DNA of 64,000 bases. Origin: Bradyrhizobium sp. BTAi1 (GTDB taxonomy: Bacteria; Pseudomonadota; Alphaproteobacteria; Rhizobiales; Xanthobacteraceae). Position 1 is the first letter of the stretch, and the number at the start of each line of letters is the position of its first letter. Both the position numbers and the translations under genes were made by a program. Below are positions 8,662 through 18,137 of the stretch, one piece after another. Location of the stretch: assembly GCF_000015165.1 (NCBI RefSeq), contig NC_009485.1:4297501-4361500 (forward strand), in the 5' to 3' direction. The notes under the pieces were generated by a model. It was given only the letters and a program-made list of their open reading frames with translations. It did not search any database and was not told where the DNA came from.

Positions 8662-9744
8662 TCAACTCCCGCTCGGAACGGCAGCGTACGTCGCGCGCAC
8701 GCGCACCAACTGCCGACGGACGAACGCAAGGACGACATGGCGACGCTGCTCGGTCACCTGTGAAAACATGAATGAGCCCGCCACGGCGGCCGACAGTGCG
8801 ATCAGGACGACGCCGATGCCCGGTTGGTCGGCTTGTTGTTGATCCCTCAGCAGCGCGAACACCGCGAGCAGAATCGGCAGGTGAAGCAGGTACAGGCTGA
8901 ACGACATGCCCGCAAAGCGGTTCGCGGCGTCGGCAAGAAACGCCGGGATGCGGGCATGCAGACGCGAGACGCCCCACAGGTGAACGGCAAAGGCGGCAGC
9001 GACCAGCCAATTGCGCAGGAATTCTCCGGAGTGCTCGACATAGCCGACCAGGTCGCGCGACACGACGTTCAAGGATTGCTTGCTGATGCCAAGCAGGGCC
9101 AGCAAGAGCAGCGGAACGACGATGACGGCGGTCCAGGTCAGCAGCGCGTTGTCATTGCTGATCCGCGTCGCACGATGGACGGCGACGCCGGCGAGCCAAC
9201 ACGGAAACAGCAAGAGGATCTTCGGACCGGCGGCCGCACAGGCCAGCGCAGTCAACGGCAGCTTGAAACGGTCCGCATAGATCCACAGGCCAAAAATCAG
9301 GTAGTAGAACACTTCAAACGACAGCGACCAATATGGTCCATCCAGAAATGGATGAATGTCCAATGCCACCGATTCGTTGAGGAATACGGCGCATAGCGCA
9401 AAGCTTGCGAAAGGATGCGCGAGCGCTTCAGGATATTTCGTCGAGGCGCCCGGAAGCAGAACCGACAGCAGCGCGCAGATCACCAATGTCGGCAGCGCAA
9501 CCGAAAAGATCCGAACCGCTCGATCGGTGACGAACTCCGAGGCGGTCTTGCGGTCGGCCAGATGCGCGATGACGAAGCCGCTGATGACGAAGAAGATCAT
9601 CACATAGGCCTGGCCGTTCGGCGGGAGCCACGGGCGAAGCCAGACGGGGCTCAGTCCGTTGTCGCGGATATGGTACAGCACCACAGCCATGGCTGCGATC
9701 CCGCGCACGAGGTTCATATAGGTCGATAATGTGCTCGAAAACAT
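8662..9744 (-). CDS. Acyltransferase family 3 membrane protein
   Basis: A 360-residue integral membrane acyltransferase (OafA/NodX type) that probably O-acylates a surface or exported carbohydrate. The N-terminus contains LVRGIAAMAVVLYHI with the family histidine, and the motif FFVISGFVIAHL follows, then about ten hydrophobic helices. The chain ends in a basic tail (RRQLVRVRATYAAV). No glycan-biosynthesis genes adjoin it, so the substrate is unknown. Convergent with the epoxide-hydrolase-like gene. Confidence 0.85.
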   Translation of the reverse strand: MFSSTLSTYMNLVRGIAAMAVVLYHIRDNGLSPVWLRPWLPPNGQAYVMIFFVISGFVIAHLADRKTASEFVTDRAVRIFSVALPTLVICALLSVLLPGASTKYPEALAHPFASFALCAVFLNESVALDIHPFLDGPYWSLSFEVFYYLIFGLWIYADRFKLPLTALACAAAGPKILLLFPCWLAGVAVHRATRISNDNALLTWTAVIVVPLLLLALLGISKQSLNVVSRDLVGYVEHSGEFLRNWLVAAAFAVHLWGVSRLHARIPAFLADAANRFAGMSFSLYLLHLPILLAVFALLRDQQQADQPGIGVVLIALSAAVAGSFMFSQVTEQRRHVVLAFVRRQLVRVRATYAAVPSGS

Positions 9745-10110
9745 TGTCGGGGTCGCCGATGGCTTTTGAACAATGGCGAATCACGCCGGTGCAGCCGCAA
9801 CTATCGCGGATGCCTAGCTAGCCGATCCACTGCCGGCCGTCGACATGACATCGACTGCGGGCCGTCACGGTGGAACTCAGCGACGAATGCGCAGCCTCCC
9901 GATGCGGCCTGAAGGCCGGCACGGTAACACCGAATCCCGGATCGAGCGCGCGGGCGAAGCCCTGGCCTTTTGCGAGCCGGTTTATCCCTGCCGGTTTATC
10001 CCTGGCCGCGCTCGACAGCGGATGTCCTCGACAATGGGGGCGCAACTGGTCGCGCCAAGCCGGCCGCGTCAGCCGACGCGAGGCGCTTCGTCGATGTCAG
10101 CGGACCTCAA
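9745..10110. other. Intergenic region with a 14-bp tandem duplication
   Basis: No coding frame looks real here. The only structure noticed is CCGGTTTATCCCTG present twice in direct tandem (9977-9990 and 9991-10004), probably a recent slippage duplication. The promoter of the leftward acyltransferase should lie at the left end of this stretch. Confidence 0.5.
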
Positions 10111-11040
10111 TCAGTACAGCCCGCGACCGCTCATGATGTCTCGGGCTTCGTCGGCGCCATCATTGGCCTCTGCCCTGCCCTGCGCGGCGTAGCGGCCGTT
10201 CTGATCATAGGAGACGGCGCGCGGATTATCGAGGCTCCGCCCCCGCGTCCTGCTGGACGCCGACATTTCCGACGTTGCGGCGATCGAGGCCAGGTCGGCC
10301 GAGCCATTGCCCAGCGTATAGGGACGGCCCTCCGGCAGCGGGACCTCGCCGCGAATCGGCCGGCCCGCGCCGACGTCCGGCACGAACGGCTTGGCCGAGG
10401 CGACGCGGACCAGGGACGGCGCCGGCGCCGGGATGCCCGTGCGCAAGGTCGCCATCAGCTGGACGTCGTCGGACCCCTCCAGGGGGGCGCGGCCGACATA
10501 TTCGACGCGCACGCGGGCGACGCCGGTGCCCTTGAACTCGAGCAGGTCAGCCGCCTTGTTGGAGACGTCGATCAACCGGTTGGCATGATACGGGCCGCGA
10601 TCGTTGACGCGGACGATGAGCGATTTGCCATTGGCGAGGTTGGTGACCCGGGCATAGCTCGGCATCGGCAGGGTCGGATGCGCCGCCGTCAGCGAGGCCA
10701 TGTCGAACACCTCGCCATTGGCGGTCAGGCGCCCGTGGAAGTCATCGCCATACCAGGATGCCATGCCTTCGGCGCGATAATTGGTGTCTTCTTCGGGCAC
10801 ATAGGTCTTGCCGGCGACGGTATAGGGCTTGCCGACCCGGTAGACACCACCGCCCTTCGGCACCGGCTCGCCGAAGCCGACCACGCGCGGGCTCGACGAC
10901 ACGCCGTATTTCGGATCGACCTTGCTGGCGAATTTGTTCGACGAGGCGCAATTCGCGACCATCAGGCAGGCGAGGACGGCGACAGCGCTACGCACCGCTC
11001 TCTCGACCGGATGTGTTTGACCAATCCCCATCGACCCCAA
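10111..11040 (-). CDS. rlpA: RlpA-family septal ring lytic transglycosylase lipoprotein
   Basis: A 309-residue outer-membrane lipoprotein. The signal helix ends in a lipobox (MVANC, then SS), so the mature chain should start at that Cys. The double-psi beta-barrel domain is clear: GMASWYGDDFHGRLTANGE, YARVTNLANGKS, VRVNDRGPY and IDVSNKAADLL. RlpA proteins cleave glycan strands lacking stem peptides during septation, or act as septal structural proteins. No SPOR domain is recognisable at the low-complexity C-terminus, unlike E. coli RlpA. Met4 is an equally possible start. Not in an obvious operon. Confidence 0.9.
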   Translation of the reverse strand: MGSMGIGQTHPVERAVRSAVAVLACLMVANCASSNKFASKVDPKYGVSSSPRVVGFGEPVPKGGGVYRVGKPYTVAGKTYVPEEDTNYRAEGMASWYGDDFHGRLTANGEVFDMASLTAAHPTLPMPSYARVTNLANGKSLIVRVNDRGPYHANRLIDVSNKAADLLEFKGTGVARVRVEYVGRAPLEGSDDVQLMATLRTGIPAPAPSLVRVASAKPFVPDVGAGRPIRGEVPLPEGRPYTLGNGSADLASIAATSEMSASSRTRGRSLDNPRAVSYDQNGRYAAQGRAEANDGADEARDIMSGRGLY

Positions 11041-11393
11041 TTACCACTTCGCCGGCAGCGCCTGAGCACGCGATCAGGCTCGAATCGTCCCAGCTTGTCC
11101 CCGAGTCGCATCCCCGCAACTCATCAAGTAAGGATAACGCAACCCGAACACGGCGGAAATGGGGTGGGCTCGCCGTGGTTAACCGGAGCTTTCCGACTGC
11201 AACTGAGACGAGAAGGCCGCTCTCGTCCCCCACCCAGACAGCACGATCGTGTTTCGAGTGCACCTTTTTGGTCACATATGTTGCTCGAAATCCTCAGCTC
11301 AGTCTGATCTCATTTTCCGGGACCTGAATCATTTTGACTGTGCAGGGCTGCACGTCGTTTCCTTCTCGCGGGGCGCAACAGGATGTGTTCGCT

Positions 11394-11483
11394 ATGATCG
11401 AAGCAGTTACCGCAGTGATGGGCTTGGTTGGCGCCGGGATCTTCCTCGCTCACGCCTTTGAGGGCGTGCGTTTCCGGGCCTGA
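11394..11483 (+). CDS. Candidate 29-residue membrane peptide
   Basis: A short ORF from ATG 11394 to TGA 11481-11483. The product starts MIEAVTAVMGLV, runs as one hydrophobic helix of about 18 residues (Gly/Ala/Ile/Phe/Leu), and ends in a charged tail (HAFEGVRFRA). Size and shape resemble small stress or transporter-subunit peptides such as KdpF, but no kdp genes are present and I do not claim homology. AGGA lies about 10 bases upstream of the ATG. The coordinated pattern of acidic N-terminus, helix and basic C-terminus favours a real protein. Confidence 0.45.
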   Translation: MIEAVTAVMGLVGAGIFLAHAFEGVRFRA

Positions 11484-11623
11484 TGTCGAACGGGCCCGCG
11501 TAACGGGCCGGGCTGCTTCAGAGACGGCTTGAAGCAGCAGTTGTGCAAGTTGGCCGTTTGCACATTGCCTTTGTCCAGCCGCCGAGCGCGCGCGTGACAG
11601 CGGCAGAACGCAGGCGGTGGTGG

Positions 11624-11722
11624 ATGCAACATCAAGATATGCTTTCGGGCGGATTTCTCGCCCTGGCAGCGGTGAGCACGGCAATCCTGTGCTCTGGCCT
11701 GGTCGCCCTTGCGTTCAGGTGA
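11624..11722 (+). CDS. Candidate 32-residue membrane peptide
   Basis: ATG 11624 to TGA 11720-11722. The product has a polar start (MQHQDMLSGG) followed by one hydrophobic helix rich in Leu, Ala and Val with a single Cys, and ends AFR. A GGCGGTGG stretch lies immediately upstream as a weak ribosome-binding site. It lies 140 bp downstream of the other small peptide, on the same strand, in otherwise empty DNA. It may be a second small membrane protein or chance. Confidence 0.35.
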   Translation: MQHQDMLSGGFLALAAVSTAILCSGLVALAFR

Positions 11723-11968
11723 GGAGGCCTCGGTACGGCCCGCACGAGAGCGGCGCCATGCCCTGCCGGCCTGACATCGGCCGAATGATCGCCCCCGGTC
11801 GCCATCAGCCTCGACCGGGCCTGGTTCAGAACGAATTCCGCAACGCATGATGGCGCGCATCTCTGATGCAGCGCCGTTGACGAGCCGCAAGGCAACACCC
11901 TAAACAAGCGTGGTCAGGCTGGTGCGCGGCGACGCATGCGATCGCGCTGCTCCGGACCAGCACAGGAT

Positions 11969-12058
11969 GGAAGGGTGGCCGAGTGGTTTAAGGCACCGGT
12001 CTTGAAAACCGGCGTGCCCGCAAGGGTACCGTGGGTTCGAATCCCACCCCTTCCGCCA
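11969..12058 (+). tRNA. tRNA-Ser (anticodon UGA)
   Basis: A 90-nt tRNA with a long variable arm. The acceptor stem GGAAGGG pairs with CCCTTCC, followed by the discriminator G and an encoded CCA. The anticodon loop CTTGAAA gives anticodon TGA, and the T loop is GGTTCGAATCC. The long variable arm (CGTGCCCGCAAGGGTACCG region) and the identity elements are those of class II serine tRNAs. It borders the accessory cluster on the right. Confidence 0.97.
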
Positions 12059-12194
12059 GTCCTGATCGAAGTCCGGGGCCCCCAGCGCGTCTCCACGGCG
12101 ATGGCGACCGCTAGGTCGTGCCGCGGGAGCCCATCCTGAGCCACGACCTCATCGCGCATCCGACGATCAGCGCCTTGAACTCTTTCTCCTCGGC

Positions 12195-15100
12195 TCAGAC
12201 CTGAGAATTGCCCAAGAGCTTGATGTCGTCCTTCGGTCCGATGAAGCGCGAGAGCTTGCTGTCGAGAAGCCGGCCGAAATCGTCCATGATCGTAAAGGCG
12301 GCCGGCACGAAGACAAGGCTGAGAAAGGTCGAGGCGAGCAGCCCGCCGATCAATGCGACCGCCATGGGGGAACGGAACGCGCCGCCGTCGCCGAGCCCCA
12401 ATGCAGAAGGAACCATCCCTGCCGTCATGGCCGCTGTCGTCATGATCACGGGTTGAGCGCGCTTGCGGCCGGCTTCGAGCAACGCCGTCGTGCGTTCGAC
12501 GCCGCTCGCGACCTCTGTGATGGCGAAGTCCACGAGCAGGATCGCATTTTTCGTCACGATTCCCATGAGCATGAGGAATCCGATAATGGCCGAGAGGTTG
12601 ATGGCATGGCCGGCCAGCAGCAGCGCAAGCAGCGCTCCGCCGATCGACAGCGGCATGGAGAAGATGATGGTGATCGGATGCATCGCGTCGGCGAAGAGCA
12701 GAACGAGGACGGCGAGCACCATGAGTACCCCGGCAGCGATCGCGAACGAAAAACTCGAAAACACGTCGTCCATGATCTCTGAATCGCCGAACCTCGCAAT
12801 CGTCACGCCGGCGGGCAGGTTGCGTGCCGAGGGCAGCGCCATCACTTGCGCGATGGCCTCGCCCAGCGGGGTGCTTCCGACGAGGTCGGCCTCGATGGCG
12901 ACGCGACGCCTGCCGTCATAGCGTTCGATGGTCATCGGCCCCTCGCCAAAGCCGATTTCGGCGACCGTGGCCAGCGGTACGGTGCCGTTCCTGGCTTTGA
13001 TCCGCAGCATATCAAGGGTCGATAGATCGCCTCGAGCTCGCTCGTCGAGCTGCACGCGGATTGGCACTTGGCGGTCGACGGCCGAGAACTTCGCCAGACG
13101 CGCGGAGACATCGCCGATCGTCGCAATCCGCGCCACTTCGGCGATCTGCGTCCCGGAGATTCCAAGATCGGCAGCCTCCTCCAGCCTCGGCAGGATGCGA
13201 ATCTCCGGCCGGGCGAGAGCCACGGTCGAGACGACATTCGCGAGCACGGACACGTTCTGCCGGGCGTCCCGCTCCACCGCGAACGCCGCTTGCTCGACCA
13301 CGGCGCCATCGCGTCCGGACAGGATCAGCGTGAATTCGCGTCCGCCGCCGCCGTTGCCGAAGCTGTAGCGAAGATCCGGGATCGCGCCGAGCGCCGCGCG
13401 CATGTCGTGCTCGAAGGCCTTCTGGCCGTGCGACCGGTTGCTGCGCGCAACGAGGTCGACGATGATGGTGGCCTTGCGCACGTCACCCGCGGTGACGCTC
13501 AGCCCGTGGGCGCCGGCGGTGCCGCCGACCGCATAGACGCTCCTGACTTCCGGCCGCTTCTTGAGCAGGGCCGTGATGCGGTCCGTGGCGGCCACGGTAT
13601 CCGCGATCGTCGAGCCCGGTGGCAGCTCGATCAGGAGAACCGAACGCGACAGGTCATCGGTTGGCAGAAAGCCGAGCGGCAAGGCGCCTGCGACCATCAA
13701 CGAGCCCAGGAAGACCAGGCCAGCAAACGCGAGCGTGACGAAGCGGTGGCGAAGCGACCATTCGAGCATGCGGAGATAGTGCCGCATGAGCACTCCATGC
13801 CCTTCGGAATGGCGCTGAGGGGCGCGAAGGAAATATGCCGCAAGCAGCGGCGTGATCAGCCTTGCGACCAGCAAGGAAAACGTGACTGCGATGGCGACCG
13901 TGAGGCCGAACTGCTTGAAGTATTGACCGGCGATGCCGTCCATGAGGCTGACCGGCATGAACATGGCGACGATGGTCATGGTCGTCGCGACGACCGCGAG
14001 TCCGATCTCGTCGGCCGCCTGGAGCGAGGCGCGATAGGCTGATTTGCCCATCCGGATGTGGCGGACGATGTTCTCGATCTCGACGATCGCATCATCGACC
14101 AGGATGCCGGTGACCAGCGTGATTGCGAGCAGGCTGACGGCGTTCAGCGAAAACCCGATGATGTCCATCACCCAGAACGTCGGGAGGATCGACAACGGTA
14201 TCGCGAGCACGGAAATTGCCGTCGCGCGAAGGTCGCGCAGAAAAATCAGCACGACGACGACCGCGAGGATGGCGCCTTCGGTCAACGTCTGCATGGTGGC
14301 TCTATAATCGGACTTGGTGTAGCGCACCGTGCTGTCGATCTCGGATACGGACAGATCGGGATGCTCCTTGGCGAGTAGCTCCAATCTCTTCCCGACGGCC
14401 TCTGCGACGGCCACGTCGGAGAAGCCCTTCGCACGGAAGACACCAAAGGTGACCACCGGTCGTCCATCGAGGCGAGCAAAGCTGCGGGCGTCGGCCGCGC
14501 CATCGATGACCGTGGCAATCTCCTTCAACGCAGTCCTTCGGCCGCCGGGCAGCACGATCGCGGTATTGGCCAGTCCGTCGATCGTCGCGGCCCCCGCGAG
14601 CATGCGTATGGTCTGCTCTCCCGCCCCCACTTCACCGCGCCCGCCGGAGAGATCGACATTGGTCGCTCGCAGCTGCGCGTTCACGTCCGCCGCTGTGATG
14701 CCGAGCGCGATCAGCCGGTCGGGCTGCAGCGACACCCGGATTTCACGATCGGCGCCGCCGGCGCGCTTCACCTGCGCGACGCCGCGAACGCCCTGGAGAG
14801 CTCCCGTGATGACGTCATCGACGAACCAGGACACCTGCTCGGCTGTCCAAGCGGGAAACGACACGGCATAGGTGACGATGGCCATCCCTCCGACCTCGAC
14901 CCGCTGTATCGACGGTTCCTCGATGCTCTGCGGCAGCTCCGACCGGATATTCGCCATCGCGTTCCGGACGTCATTGACCGCACGATCGGCCGGCGTCCCC
15001 AGTTGGAACTCGATTGTCGTCACGGACACGCCGTCAGAGATGCTCGACGTGACGTGCTTGGCCCCGACGACCCCGGTGACCGCATTTTCGACGTTCTTCG

Positions 15101-15296
15101 TGACCTGCGTTTCCAGCTCGCTCGGCGCAGCACCGGTCTGGGCGATCGTGACGGTGACGATGGGGATGTCGATATTGGGCATCTGCGTGATCGGCAGGGT
15201 CTTCAGGCTGACCGCACCGAGCACAATCAGGACGCCAAATAGCACCAGCGATGGAATGGGTTTCCGAATCGACCAGGCGGAGATGTTGAGGGCCAT
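12195..15296 (-). CDS. RND-family efflux transporter, inner-membrane pump
   Basis: A 1033-residue proton-driven resistance-nodulation-division permease of the AcrB/MexB or metabolite-exporter type. It opens with WSIRKPIPSLVLFGVLIVLG (first transmembrane helix), has the long periplasmic loop after TLPITQMPNIDIP, the central membrane block (LRATAISVLAIPLSILPTF; VDDAIVEIENI carrying the proton-relay aspartates) and a repeated second half. Start at 15296: one base after the stop of the fusion-protein gene, with GGGAG nearby; the longer frame would run back into that gene. It presumably exports the cluster's product. No TolC-type outer-membrane gene is nearby, so a TolC encoded elsewhere would be needed. 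Confidence 0.92.
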   Translation of the reverse strand: MALNISAWSIRKPIPSLVLFGVLIVLGAVSLKTLPITQMPNIDIPIVTVTIAQTGAAPSELETQVTKNVENAVTGVVGAKHVTSSISDGVSVTTIEFQLGTPADRAVNDVRNAMANIRSELPQSIEEPSIQRVEVGGMAIVTYAVSFPAWTAEQVSWFVDDVITGALQGVRGVAQVKRAGGADREIRVSLQPDRLIALGITAADVNAQLRATNVDLSGGRGEVGAGEQTIRMLAGAATIDGLANTAIVLPGGRRTALKEIATVIDGAADARSFARLDGRPVVTFGVFRAKGFSDVAVAEAVGKRLELLAKEHPDLSVSEIDSTVRYTKSDYRATMQTLTEGAILAVVVVLIFLRDLRATAISVLAIPLSILPTFWVMDIIGFSLNAVSLLAITLVTGILVDDAIVEIENIVRHIRMGKSAYRASLQAADEIGLAVVATTMTIVAMFMPVSLMDGIAGQYFKQFGLTVAIAVTFSLLVARLITPLLAAYFLRAPQRHSEGHGVLMRHYLRMLEWSLRHRFVTLAFAGLVFLGSLMVAGALPLGFLPTDDLSRSVLLIELPPGSTIADTVAATDRITALLKKRPEVRSVYAVGGTAGAHGLSVTAGDVRKATIIVDLVARSNRSHGQKAFEHDMRAALGAIPDLRYSFGNGGGGREFTLILSGRDGAVVEQAAFAVERDARQNVSVLANVVSTVALARPEIRILPRLEEAADLGISGTQIAEVARIATIGDVSARLAKFSAVDRQVPIRVQLDERARGDLSTLDMLRIKARNGTVPLATVAEIGFGEGPMTIERYDGRRRVAIEADLVGSTPLGEAIAQVMALPSARNLPAGVTIARFGDSEIMDDVFSSFSFAIAAGVLMVLAVLVLLFADAMHPITIIFSMPLSIGGALLALLLAGHAINLSAIIGFLMLMGIVTKNAILLVDFAITEVASGVERTTALLEAGRKRAQPVIMTTAAMTAGMVPSALGLGDGGAFRSPMAVALIGGLLASTFLSLVFVPAAFTIMDDFGRLLDSKLSRFIGPKDDIKLLGNSQV

Positions 15297-15297
15297 C

Positions 15298-16590
15298 TCA
15301 GTCTTCTCCCGCAGATCCGGCATCACTGCGGACCGGCAAGATCCGGTCGCCCGGCCTGACGAAAGCGGCGGCTCGAACGACGACCTCCTGGCCTTCAATC
15401 AGCCCGCTTACGATTTCGACACGGGTGCCGCGTGCAAGTCCGGTTTGGACATTCCGGAGTTCGACGACATTGTTGGTCGCGAGCTGAACATAGCTGCCAT
15501 TCTTGCTGAAGCTGACGGCGGACAGCGGTACGGTGACGGCTTGTCGCTTGCCGAGTGTAATGCTGCCGCGGGCAAAAACACCGGCCCTCATGGCCGCATG
15601 GGGAGAGAGCGCGACCGCGACGCGACCGAGACGGCTCGCTTTGTCGACAGTGGGATCGACCAGCCGCACGCGGCCGCGGATGGACTGGCTGACGCCGGGC
15701 AACCAAACTTCCACGTCCTGGGCCGGCTCGATCTGCGGCAGCACGGTTTCCGGAACCTCGGCATCGAATTCGATCTGACCGTTACGTATGAGGCGGAACA
15801 GAGGTTCGCCCGCCGTGCCGGTCACCGCGCCGAGGCGAGCGGCGCGGTGCGAGATGATCCCCGCAGTCGGCGCCTTCAGTTCGGTCCGCGCGATTTTCAG
15901 CTCGATCTCACCACGTTGCGCCTCCGCAAACGCTTCCTCGGCCTTGGCCATGCGCAAATTCTCCGCAGCTGCGGTGGACTTTGCCGCGGCGACCTTGGCC
16001 TGGGTCTCACGCGCCAGGAGTTGCGCTGGAGATATCGTGCCGGTGGAGTTTAAGGTCAGCGTGCGATTCAACGCGTCGGCCGCTTCGGCTTCGTTGGCTT
16101 GCATCTCCGCCATCGAGGCCTGCATCTGCGCGACCGACGCTTGGGCTATCGCGATCATCGCGGTGTTCTGCGCGAGCTGTGTCCGGAGCATCGTGCCGTC
16201 GAGGCGAGCGAGCACCTGCCCTGCTTCCACGCGATCGCCAACGTCGGCCAGCAGTTCGACGATGCGCAACCCGTCGACCTCCGCACCGACAACATTTTCC
16301 TCGCGGGCCACAAGCGATCCGGTCACGGCCAGCGTCTCGGTGATCGACTGCCGTTCGGCGCGGGCAAGCGTCGTCGCGATCGGTGCCGCACCCGAACGTT
16401 CGCCTGCGTCCCGTCGCGGATCGGAGATCTGCGTTGCGGCCGCTTCGACCTGCTGGCGCCTCGCGCCGCTCACAGCGAACATGGCGGCGCAGACTGTTAC
16501 GGCGAGCATTGGGAAGGCGATCCACGCGAACCTCGACAGCGGCCTTTTCACGCGACGACCTTCCTTTGGATCCGACCGCGAAGTCGGCAT
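15298..16590 (-). CDS. RND efflux periplasmic adaptor (membrane-fusion protein)
   Basis: A 430-residue HlyD/AcrA-type adaptor linking the RND pump to an outer-membrane channel. An N-terminal signal-anchor (FAWIAFPMLAVTVCAAMFAV) is followed by the biotinyl-lipoyl half motif (VDGLRIVELLADVGDRVEAGQVLARLDG), a long alpha-hairpin rich in Ala/Gln (coiled coil), the second lipoyl half (LKAPTAGIISHRAARLGAV) and beta-barrel domains. Its stop lies one base before the pump's start. The gap to the glycosyltransferase is 135 bp without an evident promoter, so it probably belongs to the same leftward transcript. Confidence 0.9.
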   Translation of the reverse strand: MPTSRSDPKEGRRVKRPLSRFAWIAFPMLAVTVCAAMFAVSGARRQQVEAAATQISDPRRDAGERSGAAPIATTLARAERQSITETLAVTGSLVAREENVVGAEVDGLRIVELLADVGDRVEAGQVLARLDGTMLRTQLAQNTAMIAIAQASVAQMQASMAEMQANEAEAADALNRTLTLNSTGTISPAQLLARETQAKVAAAKSTAAAENLRMAKAEEAFAEAQRGEIELKIARTELKAPTAGIISHRAARLGAVTGTAGEPLFRLIRNGQIEFDAEVPETVLPQIEPAQDVEVWLPGVSQSIRGRVRLVDPTVDKASRLGRVAVALSPHAAMRAGVFARGSITLGKRQAVTVPLSAVSFSKNGSYVQLATNNVVELRNVQTGLARGTRVEIVSGLIEGQEVVVRAAAFVRPGDRILPVRSDAGSAGED

Positions 16591-16725
16591 GACGCCCGAC
16601 TCCGGCAGTCTGCATCCGCGATCGACTGCGTTCGGAGACGAGCCCGAAGCCCGATTCGAAAATAGGGGCGAATCAACCCAGTCCCGACGTCCCGCGCCTC
16701 AGGCCAGCGTCGAAATCGATCGCGC

Positions 16726-18096
16726 TCAGCGACTTGCAGGCTCCGCAGGAGTCCCGACAAGGTCGAACCTGCGAGGTGGATCTCCCTGAGAGCTGGCTGG
16801 CAATCCGGTGGCCGCGAGCTGTTCGACCCTTTCCGCAATCTCGTTACGAGCGTTGTAGCTGGCGAACGCGGCGCGCAGCGCCTGTGCACGCTGCCGGTAT
16901 TGCGGCGTGGTGAGCACGGCGCGGACCGCGTCGCGAATCTGCGAGGCGGATGGCCGGCCGGTCCCAAGATTGATGCCGGCGCCCGCCCACGCGACGCGCG
17001 CGGCAATTTCAGGCTTTTCCTCACTATCCCCGGCGACGACCAACGGCACACCGAGACTGAGCGCGTGATTGACGCCGCCATAGCCGCCATTGGTCACCAT
17101 GACGCTCACCTTCGGGAGCAGGCGGTCGAACGGCAGGAATGTCGCCGCCCTCGCATTGGGCGGCACCACCACCGGGATCGATTCGGTTGGTGGGCCGCCG
17201 GTGCACGCGATCACCGTCAGGTCCTCGTTCGCCAAGCCCCTCAGCGTTGGCCCGACAAGCTGCCCAAGATCCTCGTTTGCGAGCGTGCCTTGAGTGACCA
17301 GCACGATCGGGCCGGCATTGTCGATCTCGTCCCACCAAGGCGGCGGGCGGAAGCCGGTCGATGGCGGCGGCAGCAGCGGGCCGACGAAGCGGATGCTGCT
17401 TGGCATCGTGCCACGCGGATATTCGAACTCCCAGGCCGTCAGCTGCAAATACAGGTCAGGCAGCGTGATCATGCTATCGAACAGGAATGCCGGCAGAGGG
17501 CGCGCCCCGATCCTCACGAGGACATCGTTGAAGTATTGCTGCACCGGGCCGAACATCACGTTCTGCAGGTGGCTATTCATCGCAGCATTGCGCGCGCGAT
17601 CGGCCGGCGTGATGGATGGCGGGAGCGCGGTGCCGAAGAAGGCGGTGTCTGCGCTCGACAGAGCGAGCGCCGTGATCCCAAGCCCGATGATCGGGACTCT
17701 TTTTTCCGGCGGGCCCAGCAGAAGCGGAAACGTCCCGCAGAACATCGTATCGGTGATGATCGCATCGAAAGGAAACTCGCGGTGCAAGTCGCGTATCCCG
17801 GCGGCCTGATGCGGTATTGCATCCGCAAAGATGTGCTTCAGTCCGAAGGAGAGCAGCGCGGGACCAGGTGCAATCTTGCGGCGTTCGGGAAAGTGCTCGT
17901 CGAGTTTCCGATAATCGTGATCGATCTCCGGGCGAAACGCGACGAATCGTGCGCCGGTCGCCTCCACTCGCTCCCTGAACAGACTGCCGGTATTGACGAC
18001 GACCTCGTGGCCCCGACTCACGAGGAGTTGGGATACGGCCAACAAAGGAAAGACGTGACCAGGTAGCGCCGTAGCCGCGATGAGAAACCGCGCCAT
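16726..18096 (-). CDS. Family 1 (UGT/MGT-like) glycosyltransferase
   Basis: A 456-residue GT-B fold transferase. The N-terminal acceptor domain starts with ALPGHVFPLLAVSQLLVSRGHEV, carrying the conserved His of GT1 enzymes near residue 14. The C-terminal nucleotide-sugar domain contains IVLVTQGTLANEDLG, a donor-loop TNGGYGGVNHALSLGVPLV and GDSEEKPEIAARV. The usual HGG of the donor motif is NGG here, as in a bacterial subgroup. GGGGAG lies 8 bases before the start. It is 41 bp downstream of the NRPS gene on the same strand, so it likely glycosylates the NRPS product or a precursor. Donor sugar and acceptor are unknown. Confidence 0.88.
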   Translation of the reverse strand: MARFLIAATALPGHVFPLLAVSQLLVSRGHEVVVNTGSLFRERVEATGARFVAFRPEIDHDYRKLDEHFPERRKIAPGPALLSFGLKHIFADAIPHQAAGIRDLHREFPFDAIITDTMFCGTFPLLLGPPEKRVPIIGLGITALALSSADTAFFGTALPPSITPADRARNAAMNSHLQNVMFGPVQQYFNDVLVRIGARPLPAFLFDSMITLPDLYLQLTAWEFEYPRGTMPSSIRFVGPLLPPPSTGFRPPPWWDEIDNAGPIVLVTQGTLANEDLGQLVGPTLRGLANEDLTVIACTGGPPTESIPVVVPPNARAATFLPFDRLLPKVSVMVTNGGYGGVNHALSLGVPLVVAGDSEEKPEIAARVAWAGAGINLGTGRPSASQIRDAVRAVLTTPQYRQRAQALRAAFASYNARNEIAERVEQLAATGLPASSQGDPPRRFDLVGTPAEPASR

Positions 18097-18137
18097 GTTG
18101 TGCTCTCCCCTATCCTAACCCACCAACCGATCGCCGC

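Larger units (their letters stand above)
11041..11968. other. Gene-poor region between rlpA and tRNA-Ser
   Basis: A 928-bp stretch with no conventional gene. It holds two short rightward ORFs that look like single-span membrane peptides (listed separately at 11394-11483 and 11624-11722). The remaining open frames lack plausible protein character. The promoters of rlpA (leftward) and of the tRNA (rightward) must lie here, but I could not assign them confidently. Confidence 0.55.

Noticed and set aside
11914..12159. Minus-strand ORF of 81 residues (and a plus-strand one at 11936-12139) crossing the tRNA
   Set aside because: Both are translations of the tRNA-Ser sequence, a well-known source of false proteins.
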